From a bacterium (lineage in GTDB: Bacteria; Cyanobacteriota; Vampirovibrionia; Gastranaerophilales; Gastranaerophilaceae), in assembly GCA_017470815.1 (NCBI GenBank), contig JAFUXT010000001.1, forward strand, positions 1 to 64,000: a DNA stretch of 64,000 bases, given 5' to 3'. The notes under the pieces were generated by a model. The model ran no database searches, was not told where the DNA came from, and worked only from the letters and a program-made list of their open reading frames with translations. Every line of letters begins with the position of its first letter. Position 1 is the stretch's first letter. Shown here piece after piece: positions 27,377 through 34,656 of this stretch. Position numbers and translations under genes: made by a program.

Positions 27377-29176
27377 TTACATTTCCTGAGAAAATACCTG
27401 AATTCTCTGTTCAACTGCTGATTTATCAGAAGCATTCGGCGCTAAAGATAAATACTGCTTATAGTATTTAACTGCACCTTCGTAGTTCTTCTCTGCTTCA
27501 TAAGCCTGCGCTTTGAGTTTTGCAATAGATGGAGCATTGTGATAGAAATCAATTGCCCTGTTACAATATTCGATAGTTGATGCGAAATTACCTTCTTTAT
27601 ACTGTCTTAAAGCAATTTCAAAGAATTCGTTTGATTTCATTTCGCATAAATCAATATAATGCAAACCGTTTAACGCAATCTTGTTATCAGGATCAGACAT
27701 CAAAACTTTTTCCAAAGCCTTTCTTGCAGTTCTGAACTGCTTGTGCTGAACAAGAATTTCTGACAAGTACAATTCATCATCAATACTATTTGCAAAATTG
27801 ATTGCGTTTTCGAATGTATAAACTGCATCAGATTCACGACCTAATGATAAATATGCCTCCCCTTTGATTACCGTATCAACCAAATTGTTTGAAGCAGACT
27901 GAACAATATAATTTAGATTATCTTCAGTCATTTCGACCTGATGAGTCAATTTAGCCAATTTGATTTTTGCAAGATGAAGTTTCAAATCATTCGGAGTTCT
28001 TTGAATTGCTTCATTTACATAATCATACGCCAAATATACATCTTTATTTGTTGTGAAATCTCTTGAATCAGCCGTATCTCTTGCCATTTCGTAATAAGTA
28101 TTTGCAAGACCTACGATTGCAGCATTATTATATGTTGCATCACCCAATAATCTTGAATAAAATTCCAAAGCCTGCTGATATTTCTTTGTTTCCAAAGACA
28201 TATTCCCGACTCTGTAAATACCTTCTTTATAATTCGGGTTCAAAATAATTGCGGTTTTCAATTCTTCCATAGCAAATTCGTGGTCGGCACGGCGTTCATA
28301 TACACCTGCCAAATTTACATAAGGTCTGAAGTTTTCAGGTTTTACATATTTTGCTTTTTTGAATGAATTGATTGCTGCTGCCTGGTTACCTTGTTTTAAG
28401 TACAACTCACCCTGCAAGTTCCAGCCAGGGGAAGACTGCGGATTGATATGAAGTGAGTGGTTTAACCAAGTTAAAGCCTTTGTATAATCACCTCTGCGTG
28501 CTTCAACCTGACCCATGTGGTACATTGAAGTAGCATTGTGAGAATTGCATTTGATTGACTGCAAGTAATATTTTTCTGCTTGGTCCAAATCTCCGTCAAG
28601 CATTGCTATATTACCTAAATTATCATAAGCCGGCGCAAATTGAGGATTGATTTTTAATGCAACCTTGAACAAATCGGCAGCATCCTTTTTGTTGCCGAGT
28701 TTTAAAGTTGCAACACCCATTGCGTTGTATGCTTCAAAATATGTACTGTCTAAATCAACCGCTTTTACAAATTCCTGAATCGCAGCATTAGACAAGTTTG
28801 TAATGTTTTTGATATATTCAACGTCTGATGATGTTTCTCTCATCAAATATACAAGCCCTTGTGCATAATGGAATTGAGGATTATTTGGATATTTTTCCAA
28901 TAACTTGTCCAATTCTGATTGTGCAGGTGCTAATTTCCATTGTTTTGCAAATGACATCAATTGCAACGCTTTTGCTTCCAAATCATTAGGATTCTTTTGC
29001 AAAATCTCTTTCAACTTCGCATCTGCTTCTGCATAGTTGGTATATTCTATCATTCTGCCGATATCAACATAATTCTTTGATATACCCGCTTTTAACGGCG
29101 CTGAAAATGATGCAGGAGCAAAAAGAACACAAGAAGCCAAAATCATTGATGTTACTAACAATTTTTTACAATTCAT
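27377..29176 (-). CDS. large exported TPR-repeat protein
   Basis: 599 residues with a signal peptide (LLVTSMILASCVLFAPASFS, cleavage near residue 26). It contains at least ten tetratricopeptide repeats across residues 40-590, for example FEAYNAMGVATLKLGNKKDA and FAPAYDNLGNIAMLDGDLDQ. Periplasmic TPR solenoids commonly scaffold envelope machinery; no enzymatic domain is visible. It has a strong GGAG ribosome binding site and its own terminator, and is divergent from the Xer recombinase gene. One of four TPR proteins in the window, unusually many for 64 kb. Confidence 0.85.
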   Translation of the reverse strand: MNCKKLLVTSMILASCVLFAPASFSAPLKAGISKNYVDIGRMIEYTNYAEADAKLKEILQKNPNDLEAKALQLMSFAKQWKLAPAQSELDKLLEKYPNNPQFHYAQGLVYLMRETSSDVEYIKNITNLSNAAIQEFVKAVDLDSTYFEAYNAMGVATLKLGNKKDAADLFKVALKINPQFAPAYDNLGNIAMLDGDLDQAEKYYLQSIKCNSHNATSMYHMGQVEARRGDYTKALTWLNHSLHINPQSSPGWNLQGELYLKQGNQAAAINSFKKAKYVKPENFRPYVNLAGVYERRADHEFAMEELKTAIILNPNYKEGIYRVGNMSLETKKYQQALEFYSRLLGDATYNNAAIVGLANTYYEMARDTADSRDFTTNKDVYLAYDYVNEAIQRTPNDLKLHLAKIKLAKLTHQVEMTEDNLNYIVQSASNNLVDTVIKGEAYLSLGRESDAVYTFENAINFANSIDDELYLSEILVQHKQFRTARKALEKVLMSDPDNKIALNGLHYIDLCEMKSNEFFEIALRQYKEGNFASTIEYCNRAIDFYHNAPSIAKLKAQAYEAEKNYEGAVKYYKQYLSLAPNASDKSAVEQRIQVFSQEM

Positions 29177-29268
29177 TGTTTTCTCCTAACCTTTATCGCT
29201 TAATATTATTCCAAATTCTATGAGGATATTGTATAATAGTTATTACAAAAAAGCAATAGAGTTAAAAA

Positions 29269-30183
29269 ATGGCAATAAATTCAAATTCAAAAAAAGATTT
29301 GGAAGATTTTAAAGGGTATATTTTGGTTGAAAAAAACTTCTCCGAACATACCGCAAAAGCCTACTGTTCAGATATTTTGAGTTATCTTATATGGCTCGGA
29401 GATGAGGGTTGTGAAGGGGCAGATTTTTCAAAAATTCGTGACTACTTACACTTTATTCAAAAGTTTGACTACAAAAAAACTACAATTGCCCGAAAGATAG
29501 CATCCATAAGGACTTTCTACAAATATTTGTCAAGAGAAAGAAAAATTGAAAACAATCCGGCGCAAAATATAATTTCCCCCAAACGACCGAAATCTTTACC
29601 AAAATTCCTCTCAACAGAGGAGATAGAAGATATATTAAACAACATAAATATTTCAACTCCGGCAGGCTTCCGCAACAGAGCAATTCTTGAACTGCTTTGG
29701 GCAAGCGGAATGAGAGTTTCGGAGTTAAGCAACCTTAATTTCGGTAACCTTAACCTTGAAAACAACGAAATTACGGTATTCGGCAAAGGTGCAAAAGAAC
29801 GAATTATCCTAATTACAGACAGAGCAAAAACCTATCTGCAAAACTATATTGAAACAGCAAGACCGCTTATTGCCAAAGGTTACGATATCCCGCCAATTAA
29901 TGACAACTCTCCGGTGTTTATAAACAAAACAGGTTTCAGACTCCAAACCCGTATGATTAGAAATGTCATTAACGAAACAGTTGAAAAAATTGAACTGCCC
30001 AAAAAGGTTACACCACACATGTTTCGCCACAGTTTTGCAACACACCTCATTGAAAACGGAGCAGATTTGAGAATCGTACAAGAACTCCTCGGGCACGCAA
30101 GCATTTCAAACACTCAAATATATACCCACGTCTCAATGCAGCACATGAAAGAAGTTTACGACCAAACTCACCCCAGAGCGTAA
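29269..30183 (+). CDS. tyrosine recombinase XerC/XerD
   Basis: 304 residues, standard Xer length. The N-terminal SAM-like core-binding domain (about 10-95, with ISPKRPKSLPKFLSTEEIE linking) precedes the catalytic domain: Arg in LLWASGMRVSELSNL, HMFRHSFATHLI (HxxR), GHASISNTQIYTHVS with the following His and nucleophile Tyr. It resolves chromosome dimers at dif. Only one is present here, so C or D cannot be decided; single-Xer genomes use XerH/XerS-like enzymes, but the sequence resembles XerC/D. TATAAT at 29232-29237 is a plausible -10 box. Confidence 0.9.
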   Translation: MAINSNSKKDLEDFKGYILVEKNFSEHTAKAYCSDILSYLIWLGDEGCEGADFSKIRDYLHFIQKFDYKKTTIARKIASIRTFYKYLSRERKIENNPAQNIISPKRPKSLPKFLSTEEIEDILNNINISTPAGFRNRAILELLWASGMRVSELSNLNFGNLNLENNEITVFGKGAKERIILITDRAKTYLQNYIETARPLIAKGYDIPPINDNSPVFINKTGFRLQTRMIRNVINETVEKIELPKKVTPHMFRHSFATHLIENGADLRIVQELLGHASISNTQIYTHVSMQHMKEVYDQTHPRA

Positions 30184-30320
30184 AGTTCTTAATATATCTT
30201 AATATAAATATATGGTGCAATTATTTTAGTTGATTGTTCCTTTCCCATCGGAAAAGTGCAATTAATTATCAATATAGGTTTGTCGTATCAGACGATTTAT
30301 ATATTTAAAATTTTAAATAA

Positions 30321-30349
30321 TTGGAATTCTTATAAAATAGAATTATAAT
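30321..30349 (+). promoter_or_regulatory. sigma-70-type promoter for the 28-aa peptide gene
   Basis: TTGGAA (30321-30326), 17-bp spacer, perfect TATAAT (30344-30349). This would start an RNA near 30356 with a leader of about 105 nt before the small ORF. The gap from 30184 to the promoter holds nothing else I can assign. Confidence 0.55.
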
Positions 30350-30405
30350 TAAGTTATTGCACATTAAAATAATTGACAATAAGAGTAGGACAGTCGCGTG
30401 ATTTT

Positions 30406-30440
30406 CCTTTTTATGCACGACAAACTTTTCTGCATAAAGG
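30406..30440 (+). promoter_or_regulatory. leader hairpin upstream of the 28-aa ORF
   Basis: CCTTTTTATGCA pairs with TGCATAAAGG (one bulge) across 13 nt, ending seven bases before the AAAGGAGGG ribosome binding site at 30447-30455. A stable leader stem next to a strong ribosome binding site is a common place for translational control. Confidence 0.5.
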
Positions 30441-30462
30441 TGTAAGAAAGGAGGGTCAATCA

Positions 30463-30549
30463 ATGATGTCAGAGCAAATCAAAGAAAAAATAAAAGGCAT
30501 CCTATTGGTAGTAGGAAACCTTTTATTATTGATTTCTTCATTATTGTAG
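30463..30549 (+). CDS. 28-residue membrane peptide
   Basis: ATG-ATG start behind AAAGGAGGG, the strongest Shine-Dalgarno sequence in the neighbourhood. The peptide has a charged N terminus (MMSEQIKEKIKG) followed by one hydrophobic stretch (ILLVVGNLLLLISSLL) that reaches the stop. It resembles in form small membrane proteins and type I toxins, but I cannot match it to a named family. It has its own promoter at 30321-30349 and a structured leader. A GC-rich hairpin (GGGGGTATC...GGATACTCCC, about 30558-30584) follows and may terminate it. Too short for normal gene-calling limits. Confidence 0.55.
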   Translation: MMSEQIKEKIKGILLVVGNLLLLISSLL

Positions 30550-30557
30550 GGACTGCA

Positions 30558-30584
30558 TTGGGGGTATCTCTGCGGGATACTCCC
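30558..30584 (+). terminator. hairpin after the 28-aa ORF
   Basis: GGGGGTATC-TCTGC-GGGATACTCCC forms an 8-9-bp stem. The T-rich tract comes only 20-30 bases later, so termination strength is uncertain. Confidence 0.4.
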
Positions 30585-30646
30585 TCCCTACTCTCATTAT
30601 AAATCATTTTTTTTATTTTACAAGTGTAATTTTTCAAATTTGTAAC

Positions 30647-30886
30647 TTATTCAATTAATATTTTCGTTTTACATTTTGGACAAATATAATTGTAAATATT
30701 ATTTTTAGCATCATTTTCACAAATTTCATGCATTCTCACAAGTTTATCATTAAAATCAAAACAACACGAGCAATATGGTCCATCTTTTTCACCGCAGTAG
30801 TCCTTATAGTAAGCATCATTTTCAAATTTAATATCCAAGTCTAACATTAATTCTTCTTTTTTCTTTAAATCTTCAATTTTACCCAT
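30647..30886 (-). CDS. small Cys-rich zinc-ribbon-like protein
   Basis: 79 residues from the ATG at 30886, chosen for the AAAGGG ribosome binding site just upstream; a longer form would overlap the preceding gene. The Cys pattern YCSCCFDF then YICPKCKTKI gives two CxxC-like knuckles 30-odd residues apart, as in small zinc ribbons. The N-terminal part is acidic and helical (KIEDLKKKEELMLDLDIKFE). Comparable small proteins occur in prophage and mobile regions. Same strand as, and 27 bp after, the exported Cys-rich protein gene. Confidence 0.65.
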   Translation of the reverse strand: MGKIEDLKKKEELMLDLDIKFENDAYYKDYCGEKDGPYCSCCFDFNDKLVRMHEICENDAKNNIYNYICPKCKTKILIE

Positions 30887-30912
30887 GCTATACCCTTTTA
30901 CAGTATTTACAA

Positions 30913-31200
30913 TTAACAACCGCCCAACATTCTCATCTGATTATAAATGCGTCTTGCACTTGCACATTCTTCGCTATTAGAATCAAGACTGCATTCAATT
31001 TGAAGACGCCTTAAAGCTCTATCGCATCTTATTTCATTTTCATTTGGCATATAACCACTACTACCGAAATTCATATTTTGTCTTTCCAATGCTTCTGACA
31101 TTCTGCATCCATAATCATTATTTGCACACCATGTATATCCAATTTGAGCAATGCCAAAAGCTAAAACCAATGCTGTAGATAAGATAATTACCTTTTTCAT
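30913..31200 (-). CDS. small exported Cys-containing protein
   Basis: 95 residues with a signal peptide (KKVIILSTALVLAFGIAQIG, cleavage near residue 20-23). The mature part has six Cys (WCANNDYGC, IRCDRALRRLQIECSL, EECASA, final GC), an even number suited to disulfides in the periplasm or outside. No family recognised. A strong AAGGAGA ribosome binding site precedes the ATG. Upstream 160 bp (31201-31359) are shared with the divergent XRE gene and are very AT-rich. Confidence 0.7.
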   Translation of the reverse strand: MKKVIILSTALVLAFGIAQIGYTWCANNDYGCRMSEALERQNMNFGSSGYMPNENEIRCDRALRRLQIECSLDSNSEECASARRIYNQMRMLGGC

Positions 31201-31359
31201 ATATTCTCCTTAATTTCTGTTAAATTGCGTATTATATGAATAGTATAAGATATTTTTTCGTATATTTCAATGATTTGTATATATTATTTACATGATTTAA
31301 CATAAAACTATAGATTATTTACGCTGTTAATTTATTATAAAATTATTTATCATAATTGA

Positions 31360-31671
31360 ATGGACAATAATAAAAAACTTTTAGGAAAAAGAATTAAAGA
31401 ACTGCGTAAAAATGCCGGATTGACACAAGAACAACTTGCAGAAATGATTAATATTGAAACTACATCACTCAGCGGTATAGAAAGTGGACGGCATTTTCCT
31501 TCCTTACCCACATTAGAAAAAATTGCATTAAGTTTAAACAAAGAATTAAAATCATTATTTGATTTCAATCATTTACACTCAATAGATGCAATGAAAAATG
31601 TTATAAAAAATAACATAGATAAACTCAGTGAAGAAAAAATTTCTTTCATTTACCGATTTTTTGAAACATAA
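31360..31671 (+). CDS. XRE-family HTH transcriptional regulator
   Basis: 103 residues. HTH domain at about residues 8-62: LRKNAGLTQEQLAEMINIET then SLSGIESGRHFPSLPTLEKIA. A C-terminal helical tail (KNVIKNNIDKLSEEKISFIY) may dimerise. Similar in design to the regulator at 5088 and divergent from small secreted-protein genes, which may be its targets. No Shine-Dalgarno sequence precedes the ATG. Nothing indicates its ligand. Confidence 0.85.
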   Translation: MDNNKKLLGKRIKELRKNAGLTQEQLAEMINIETTSLSGIESGRHFPSLPTLEKIALSLNKELKSLFDFNHLHSIDAMKNVIKNNIDKLSEEKISFIYRFFET

Positions 31672-31713
31672 AGTTATAGGTCTAGTTTTAACCCGATAAA
31701 ATATGTCTGCTCA

Positions 31714-31734
31714 CTCCTCCCCAGAGGGGGAGGA
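31714..31734. repeat. CTCCTCCCC/GGGGAGG hairpin
   Basis: CTCCTCCCC-AGAG-GGGGAGG hairpin 43 bp after the XRE stop. It has the same design as the hairpin in front of lysA (10741-10760), suggesting a dispersed element. Confidence 0.5.
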
Positions 31735-31750
31735 ACTATTGATTTGCTTG

Positions 31751-31841
31751 CGCCGAACTTGATATAACAAGTTCTCGCCAAAATATCGCATTATAAAACC
31801 CCCGATTCTCTCGGAGGCTCTATGGTGGGCGATACAAGGCT
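31751..31841 (-). repeat. tRNA-Val 3'-end module, copy 1 (fragment)
   Basis: Read on the minus strand: the last 16 nt of tRNA-Val plus CCA, a terminator hairpin (CCTCCGAGAGAATCGGGGG), then an inverted repeat GAACTTG-N6-CAAGTTC. The rest of the tRNA is missing. Nearly identical to copies 2 and 3. Confidence 0.9.
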
Positions 31842-31931
31842 GTCTTGCTGCGCTCGCCTTCGACGTGACTACGCTTTTTGCTTTTTGTGCCTTTCGTCAC
31901 AAGCAAAAAGGCTTCGCACTTGGCTCGCTTG
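31842..31931. repeat. foldback spacer 1 between tRNA-Val modules
   Basis: 90 bp. Central stem CTTTTTGCT...AGCAAAAAG with a second stem TGTG...CACA around CCTTTCGT. It has the same architecture as spacer 2 (32023-32114) but different bases in the stems. Confidence 0.65.
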
Positions 31932-32022
31932 CGCCGAACTTGATATAACAAGTTCTCGCCAAAGTATCGCATTATAAAACCCCCGATTCTCTCGGAGGTT
32001 TTATGGTGGGCGATACAAGGCT
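31932..32022 (-). repeat. tRNA-Val 3'-end module, copy 2 (fragment)
   Basis: Same 91-bp module as copy 1 with a few substitutions; 181 bp downstream of it. Spacer of the inverted repeat is ATATAA as in copy 1. Confidence 0.9.
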
Positions 32023-32114
32023 TGTCTTGACCTGCTCGCTATAAACGGCATTTCGCATTTTGGCTTTTGTGCCTATGGCACAGCCAAAATCTGCTCCAGC
32101 CTCTGCTCGCAGGT
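32023..32114. repeat. foldback spacer 2 between tRNA-Val modules
   Basis: 92 bp forming a long imperfect hairpin: GACCTGC at the left pairs with GCAGGTC at the right; inside, ATTTTGGC pairs with GCCAAAAT and TGTGCC with GGCACA around TA. Confidence 0.75.
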
Positions 32115-32205
32115 CGCCGAACTTGATATTACAAGTTCTCGCCAAAGTATCGCATTATAAAACCCCCGATTCTCTCGGAGGCTCTATGGTGGGCGATACA
32201 AGGCT
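32115..32205 (-). repeat. tRNA-Val 3'-end module, copy 3 (part of the intact tRNA gene)
   Basis: The copy attached to the complete tRNA-Val gene, 183 bp after copy 2. Terminator CCTCCGAGAGAATCGGGGG followed by TTTTAT lies at 32163-32181. The inverted repeat is GAACTTG-ATATTA-CAAGTTC. Confidence 0.9.
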
Positions 32206-32262
32206 CGAACTTGTGACCCCTTGAATGTCGTTCAAGTGCGCTACCAACTGCGCCAATCGCCC
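32187..32262 (-). tRNA. tRNA-Val (GAC), CCA encoded
   Basis: Cloverleaf folded by eye: acceptor GGGCGAT/ATCGCCC, D-stem GCGC/GCGC, anticodon stem CTTGA/TCAAG with loop ACGACAT giving anticodon GAC, T-arm ACAAG-TTCGAGC-CTTGT. Discriminator A, and CCA is encoded. Reads GUC and GUU valine codons. Followed by its own terminator. Fragments of its 3' end (two) and 5' end (one) lie around it. Confidence 0.95.
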
Positions 32263-32447
32263 ATAAAATTATTTAATTGTTTTGCGCCCTTACCGAAACG
32301 CTTCGCTTTTTCGGGACTGCGCTACCCCTCTCGTTCCCTCACCCGAATTTCTAAATTCGCTGACGCTTATTAAGAAATTCTGCCCTCTCCCGCACACAAA
32401 CACTGCGGGCGAGGGGAATAAGATTGAGTGCCAATCGCCCAATAAAA
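32263..32447. repeat. foldback sequence between tRNA-Cys and tRNA-Val with a tRNA-Val 5' fragment
   Basis: No gene. Contains three hairpins: CCGAA...TTCGG, GAATTTCT...AGAAATTC and CCTCTCCCGC...GCGGGCGAGGGG. At 32429-32440 the minus strand reads GGGCGATTGGCA, twelve bases of which eleven match the first 12 of tRNA-Val, so the tRNA start is duplicated here. Confidence 0.7.
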
Positions 32448-32520
32448 AAGGAGACACCCGGATTTGAACCGGGGATAAAAGCTTTGCAGGCTTCTGCCTT
32501 ACCACTTGGCCATGTCTCCC
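32448..32520 (-). tRNA. tRNA-Cys (GCA)
   Basis: Acceptor GGGAGAC pairs with GTCTCCT (one G-U), D-arm GGCC-AAGTGGTAA-GGC, anticodon loop CTGCAAA giving GCA, T-arm CCCGG-TTCAAAT-CCGGG. Discriminator is U as usual for Cys. CCA is not encoded, unlike the neighbouring tRNA-Val. Confidence 0.95.
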
Positions 32521-32569
32521 TAATTCGTATTTCTAATATACGAAAGACATAAACCTATGTCAAGATAAT

Positions 32570-33808
32570 TTATTGCACCCTGCTCAAAAGCATTTTGCCA
32601 AGCATTTCTTTCGCTCTTTCGAGTTGAGAATCGGTCTTTGTTTCCATATCATTTTTTGTAAAATTTACTTTATAATCAGGACTTATTCCCCGCTTATTTA
32701 TATCTGCACCGTTAGGAGTTAAATATCTTGCAATAGTCAGATTTAACCCTGTTTCATTTGGCATAGGGATAATTTTTTGCACCATACCCTTGCCGTAAGT
32801 CTTTGTACCTACAAGTTTTGCCCTGTGATAATCCTTCATCGCACCTGCAAAAATCTCTGTTGCACTGGCGCTTGTTTCATCAACTAATATTACAACAGGT
32901 TTTTGAATTCCTACATTTGTATCCTGTGCCATTACATCATACCGGTATCCGTTTCGACCAACAATACTGACAAGCCTGCCCTTATCTATAAACAAATTTG
33001 CTATAAATACAGCATTTGAAAGCAATCCGCCCGTATTACCCCTTAAATCTATTATCAATCCTTTTGATTTTGAAGTATTTTCTAACGCTTCTAAAAATTC
33101 GTTTGGAACCGTACTGCTGATAAAACTTGATATCTGAATATAACCGATTTCATCTTCAACTGAACTTTTTATACTCTTTATTGCAATCTCTTTTCTTATA
33201 ATCTGCTTGGTTAATTTTGTATTTCCCCTTAAAATATCAAGACTGACAAGAGTGTTCTGCGGACCTTTGACCAAATTTGAAACCTGTGAAATCGAAAGAC
33301 CATTAGTGTCTTTACCATTCACGGACAAAATTATATCCCCGTTTCGCAAATCGGCAAACTGTGCAGGAGTCTGCTCAAGTACATTAATAATCTTTATTTT
33401 ACCGCCGTCATTTGCTATGCTCACCCCAATTCCGTAAATTTTTGAGGCGATATTTGTATTTTGTTTTGCAAATTCTTCTTTGGACAAATATCTTGAATAC
33501 GGATCATTCAGACTTGCAAGCATTGTATCTGTTGCAACTTTTACATCATCAGGTGTTTTGATTTTATTCTGATAATGATGTTTCCATCTGCTCCAATGCT
33601 GATGATTAAAAGTCGAATCATAATATTCACTTTTTATAACATGCCAGTTTTTATCAAAAAGTTTTTGGGGTGTAACCTTACGGCTGTCAACTACTTTTTG
33701 GCTGCCGGACAACACGGGATTTTTATTTGCAATATAAAATGAATGACCTGTATAAAATACAAGTGCTGCCCCTGCAAGCAATATTAAAGTGGTAATCCTC
33801 CGTTTCAT
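32570..33808 (-). CDS. S41 C-terminal processing peptidase
   Basis: 412 residues. An N-terminal signal anchor (RRITTLILLAGAALVFYTGHSF), a linker, a PDZ domain (about residues 115-195, with ISKIYGIGVSI and LRNGDIILSVNG), then the S41 catalytic domain: DLRGNTGGLL, VDETSASATEIFAGA with the nucleophilic Ser, and GTKTYGKGMVQ with the Lys of the Ser-Lys dyad. CtpA/Prc family; cleaves C-terminal tails of envelope or photosystem-type proteins. No photosystem here, so cell-wall regulators are likely targets. Lies 49 bp downstream of tRNA-Cys on the same strand. Confidence 0.94.
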   Translation of the reverse strand: MKRRITTLILLAGAALVFYTGHSFYIANKNPVLSGSQKVVDSRKVTPQKLFDKNWHVIKSEYYDSTFNHQHWSRWKHHYQNKIKTPDDVKVATDTMLASLNDPYSRYLSKEEFAKQNTNIASKIYGIGVSIANDGGKIKIINVLEQTPAQFADLRNGDIILSVNGKDTNGLSISQVSNLVKGPQNTLVSLDILRGNTKLTKQIIRKEIAIKSIKSSVEDEIGYIQISSFISSTVPNEFLEALENTSKSKGLIIDLRGNTGGLLSNAVFIANLFIDKGRLVSIVGRNGYRYDVMAQDTNVGIQKPVVILVDETSASATEIFAGAMKDYHRAKLVGTKTYGKGMVQKIIPMPNETGLNLTIARYLTPNGADINKRGISPDYKVNFTKNDMETKTDSQLERAKEMLGKMLLSRVQ

Positions 33809-33884
33809 ACAAACAATTTAACATCAACGAAGTTTTTTTATCAATATACTTTTTGAGTAAGACATTCAAAGTATTCAAAACTTA

Positions 33885-34583
33885 TTACAAATCTTCAAAC
33901 CCCGGAGAATATGAAGGCAAATTTTTATACCCTGAATTTTGCATAACTGATTTTTTGATATATTTATTTGTATAATTGCCTTTTTCAAGAAGTTTTTTCA
34001 ATGTATTTTCTCTTTTTACAAGCGAAGAACTTTCGTCATTACATTCGGGGTAAAGTTTTAATATCTCATCCCACACAACTGCTTCCATGTGCCACGCATA
34101 AGTTTCTTCCGCAAGAGAATTGTATTCGTCCTGATGCAATGCTTCATGAGATAACAATGCGGCAATAGCACCTGCCGGAGCGTTACGGTGTTTTTGGTTT
34201 ATATAAATATACAATCTTTTGCCTCTTTTCCAGCCCAATGCGTCAAATGTAGCATAATCGGCACTAATCTTGCTCAAATCCCTGAATTCAATTTTGACAG
34301 GTTTTTGAGATAAATTACTGCCTAAAATTGCATTGCGGGAAAACATTCCTGTCGTATCTTTCAGCATATCAAGAGCAACATAAAAGATTTCATCCTGACC
34401 GACAGATTTATACCCCGGAGCAATTTGTTTTATATAAACAGGTGTATATTTTGCCGGATATTGTTTTGGAACGACCTGACTTGTAATATCTTTATCTTCC
34501 GCAAATGCAAAAGTTCCGATATTTACGACAAGTAACGCTCCGATTAAAAATTTTGCTAATACATTTCTTGGTTTAAATTTCAT
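33885..34583 (-). CDS. exported HExxH-motif protein
   Basis: 232 residues with a signal peptide (AKFLIGALLVVNIGTFAFA, cleavage near residue 28). HEALH at residues 146-150 fits HExxH, and EE at 159-160 followed by TYAWHMEA could give the third zinc ligand, so a secreted metallopeptidase is likely. It is similar in motif but not in overall sequence to the HExxH protein at 14300. TATAAT (34590-34595) lies six bases before the ATG with no Shine-Dalgarno sequence, predicting a leaderless mRNA. Follows nothing closely; the S41 protease gene lies downstream on the same strand. Confidence 0.75.
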   Translation of the reverse strand: MKFKPRNVLAKFLIGALLVVNIGTFAFAEDKDITSQVVPKQYPAKYTPVYIKQIAPGYKSVGQDEIFYVALDMLKDTTGMFSRNAILGSNLSQKPVKIEFRDLSKISADYATFDALGWKRGKRLYIYINQKHRNAPAGAIAALLSHEALHQDEYNSLAEETYAWHMEAVVWDEILKLYPECNDESSSLVKRENTLKKLLEKGNYTNKYIKKSVMQNSGYKNLPSYSPGFEDL

Positions 34584-34656
34584 ACTTTAATTATATCCCT
34601 CATTAATCTCTGATATAATTATTATATTTATGTTTTTACAAAAGGCAAATTTATTT

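Noticed and set aside
29269-30183. Phage integrase instead of Xer recombinase
   Set aside because: Length, the two-domain layout and the C-terminal HVSMQHMKEVYDQTHPRA end match XerC/XerD housekeeping enzymes, though its nearness to the tRNA-Val duplications is noted.
31751-32205. CRISPR array or integron cassette array suggested by three regular repeats
   Set aside because: Repeats are 91 bp with spacers that are themselves foldbacks, and they contain tRNA-Val pieces; there are no cas genes, no integron integrase, and no clear attC core sequences.
31751-32205. Calling the GAACTTG-N6-CAAGTTC inverted repeat a chromosomal dif site
   Set aside because: It has the arm-spacer-arm form but occurs three times at a tRNA and does not resemble the consensus dif arms; a single dif per chromosome is expected.
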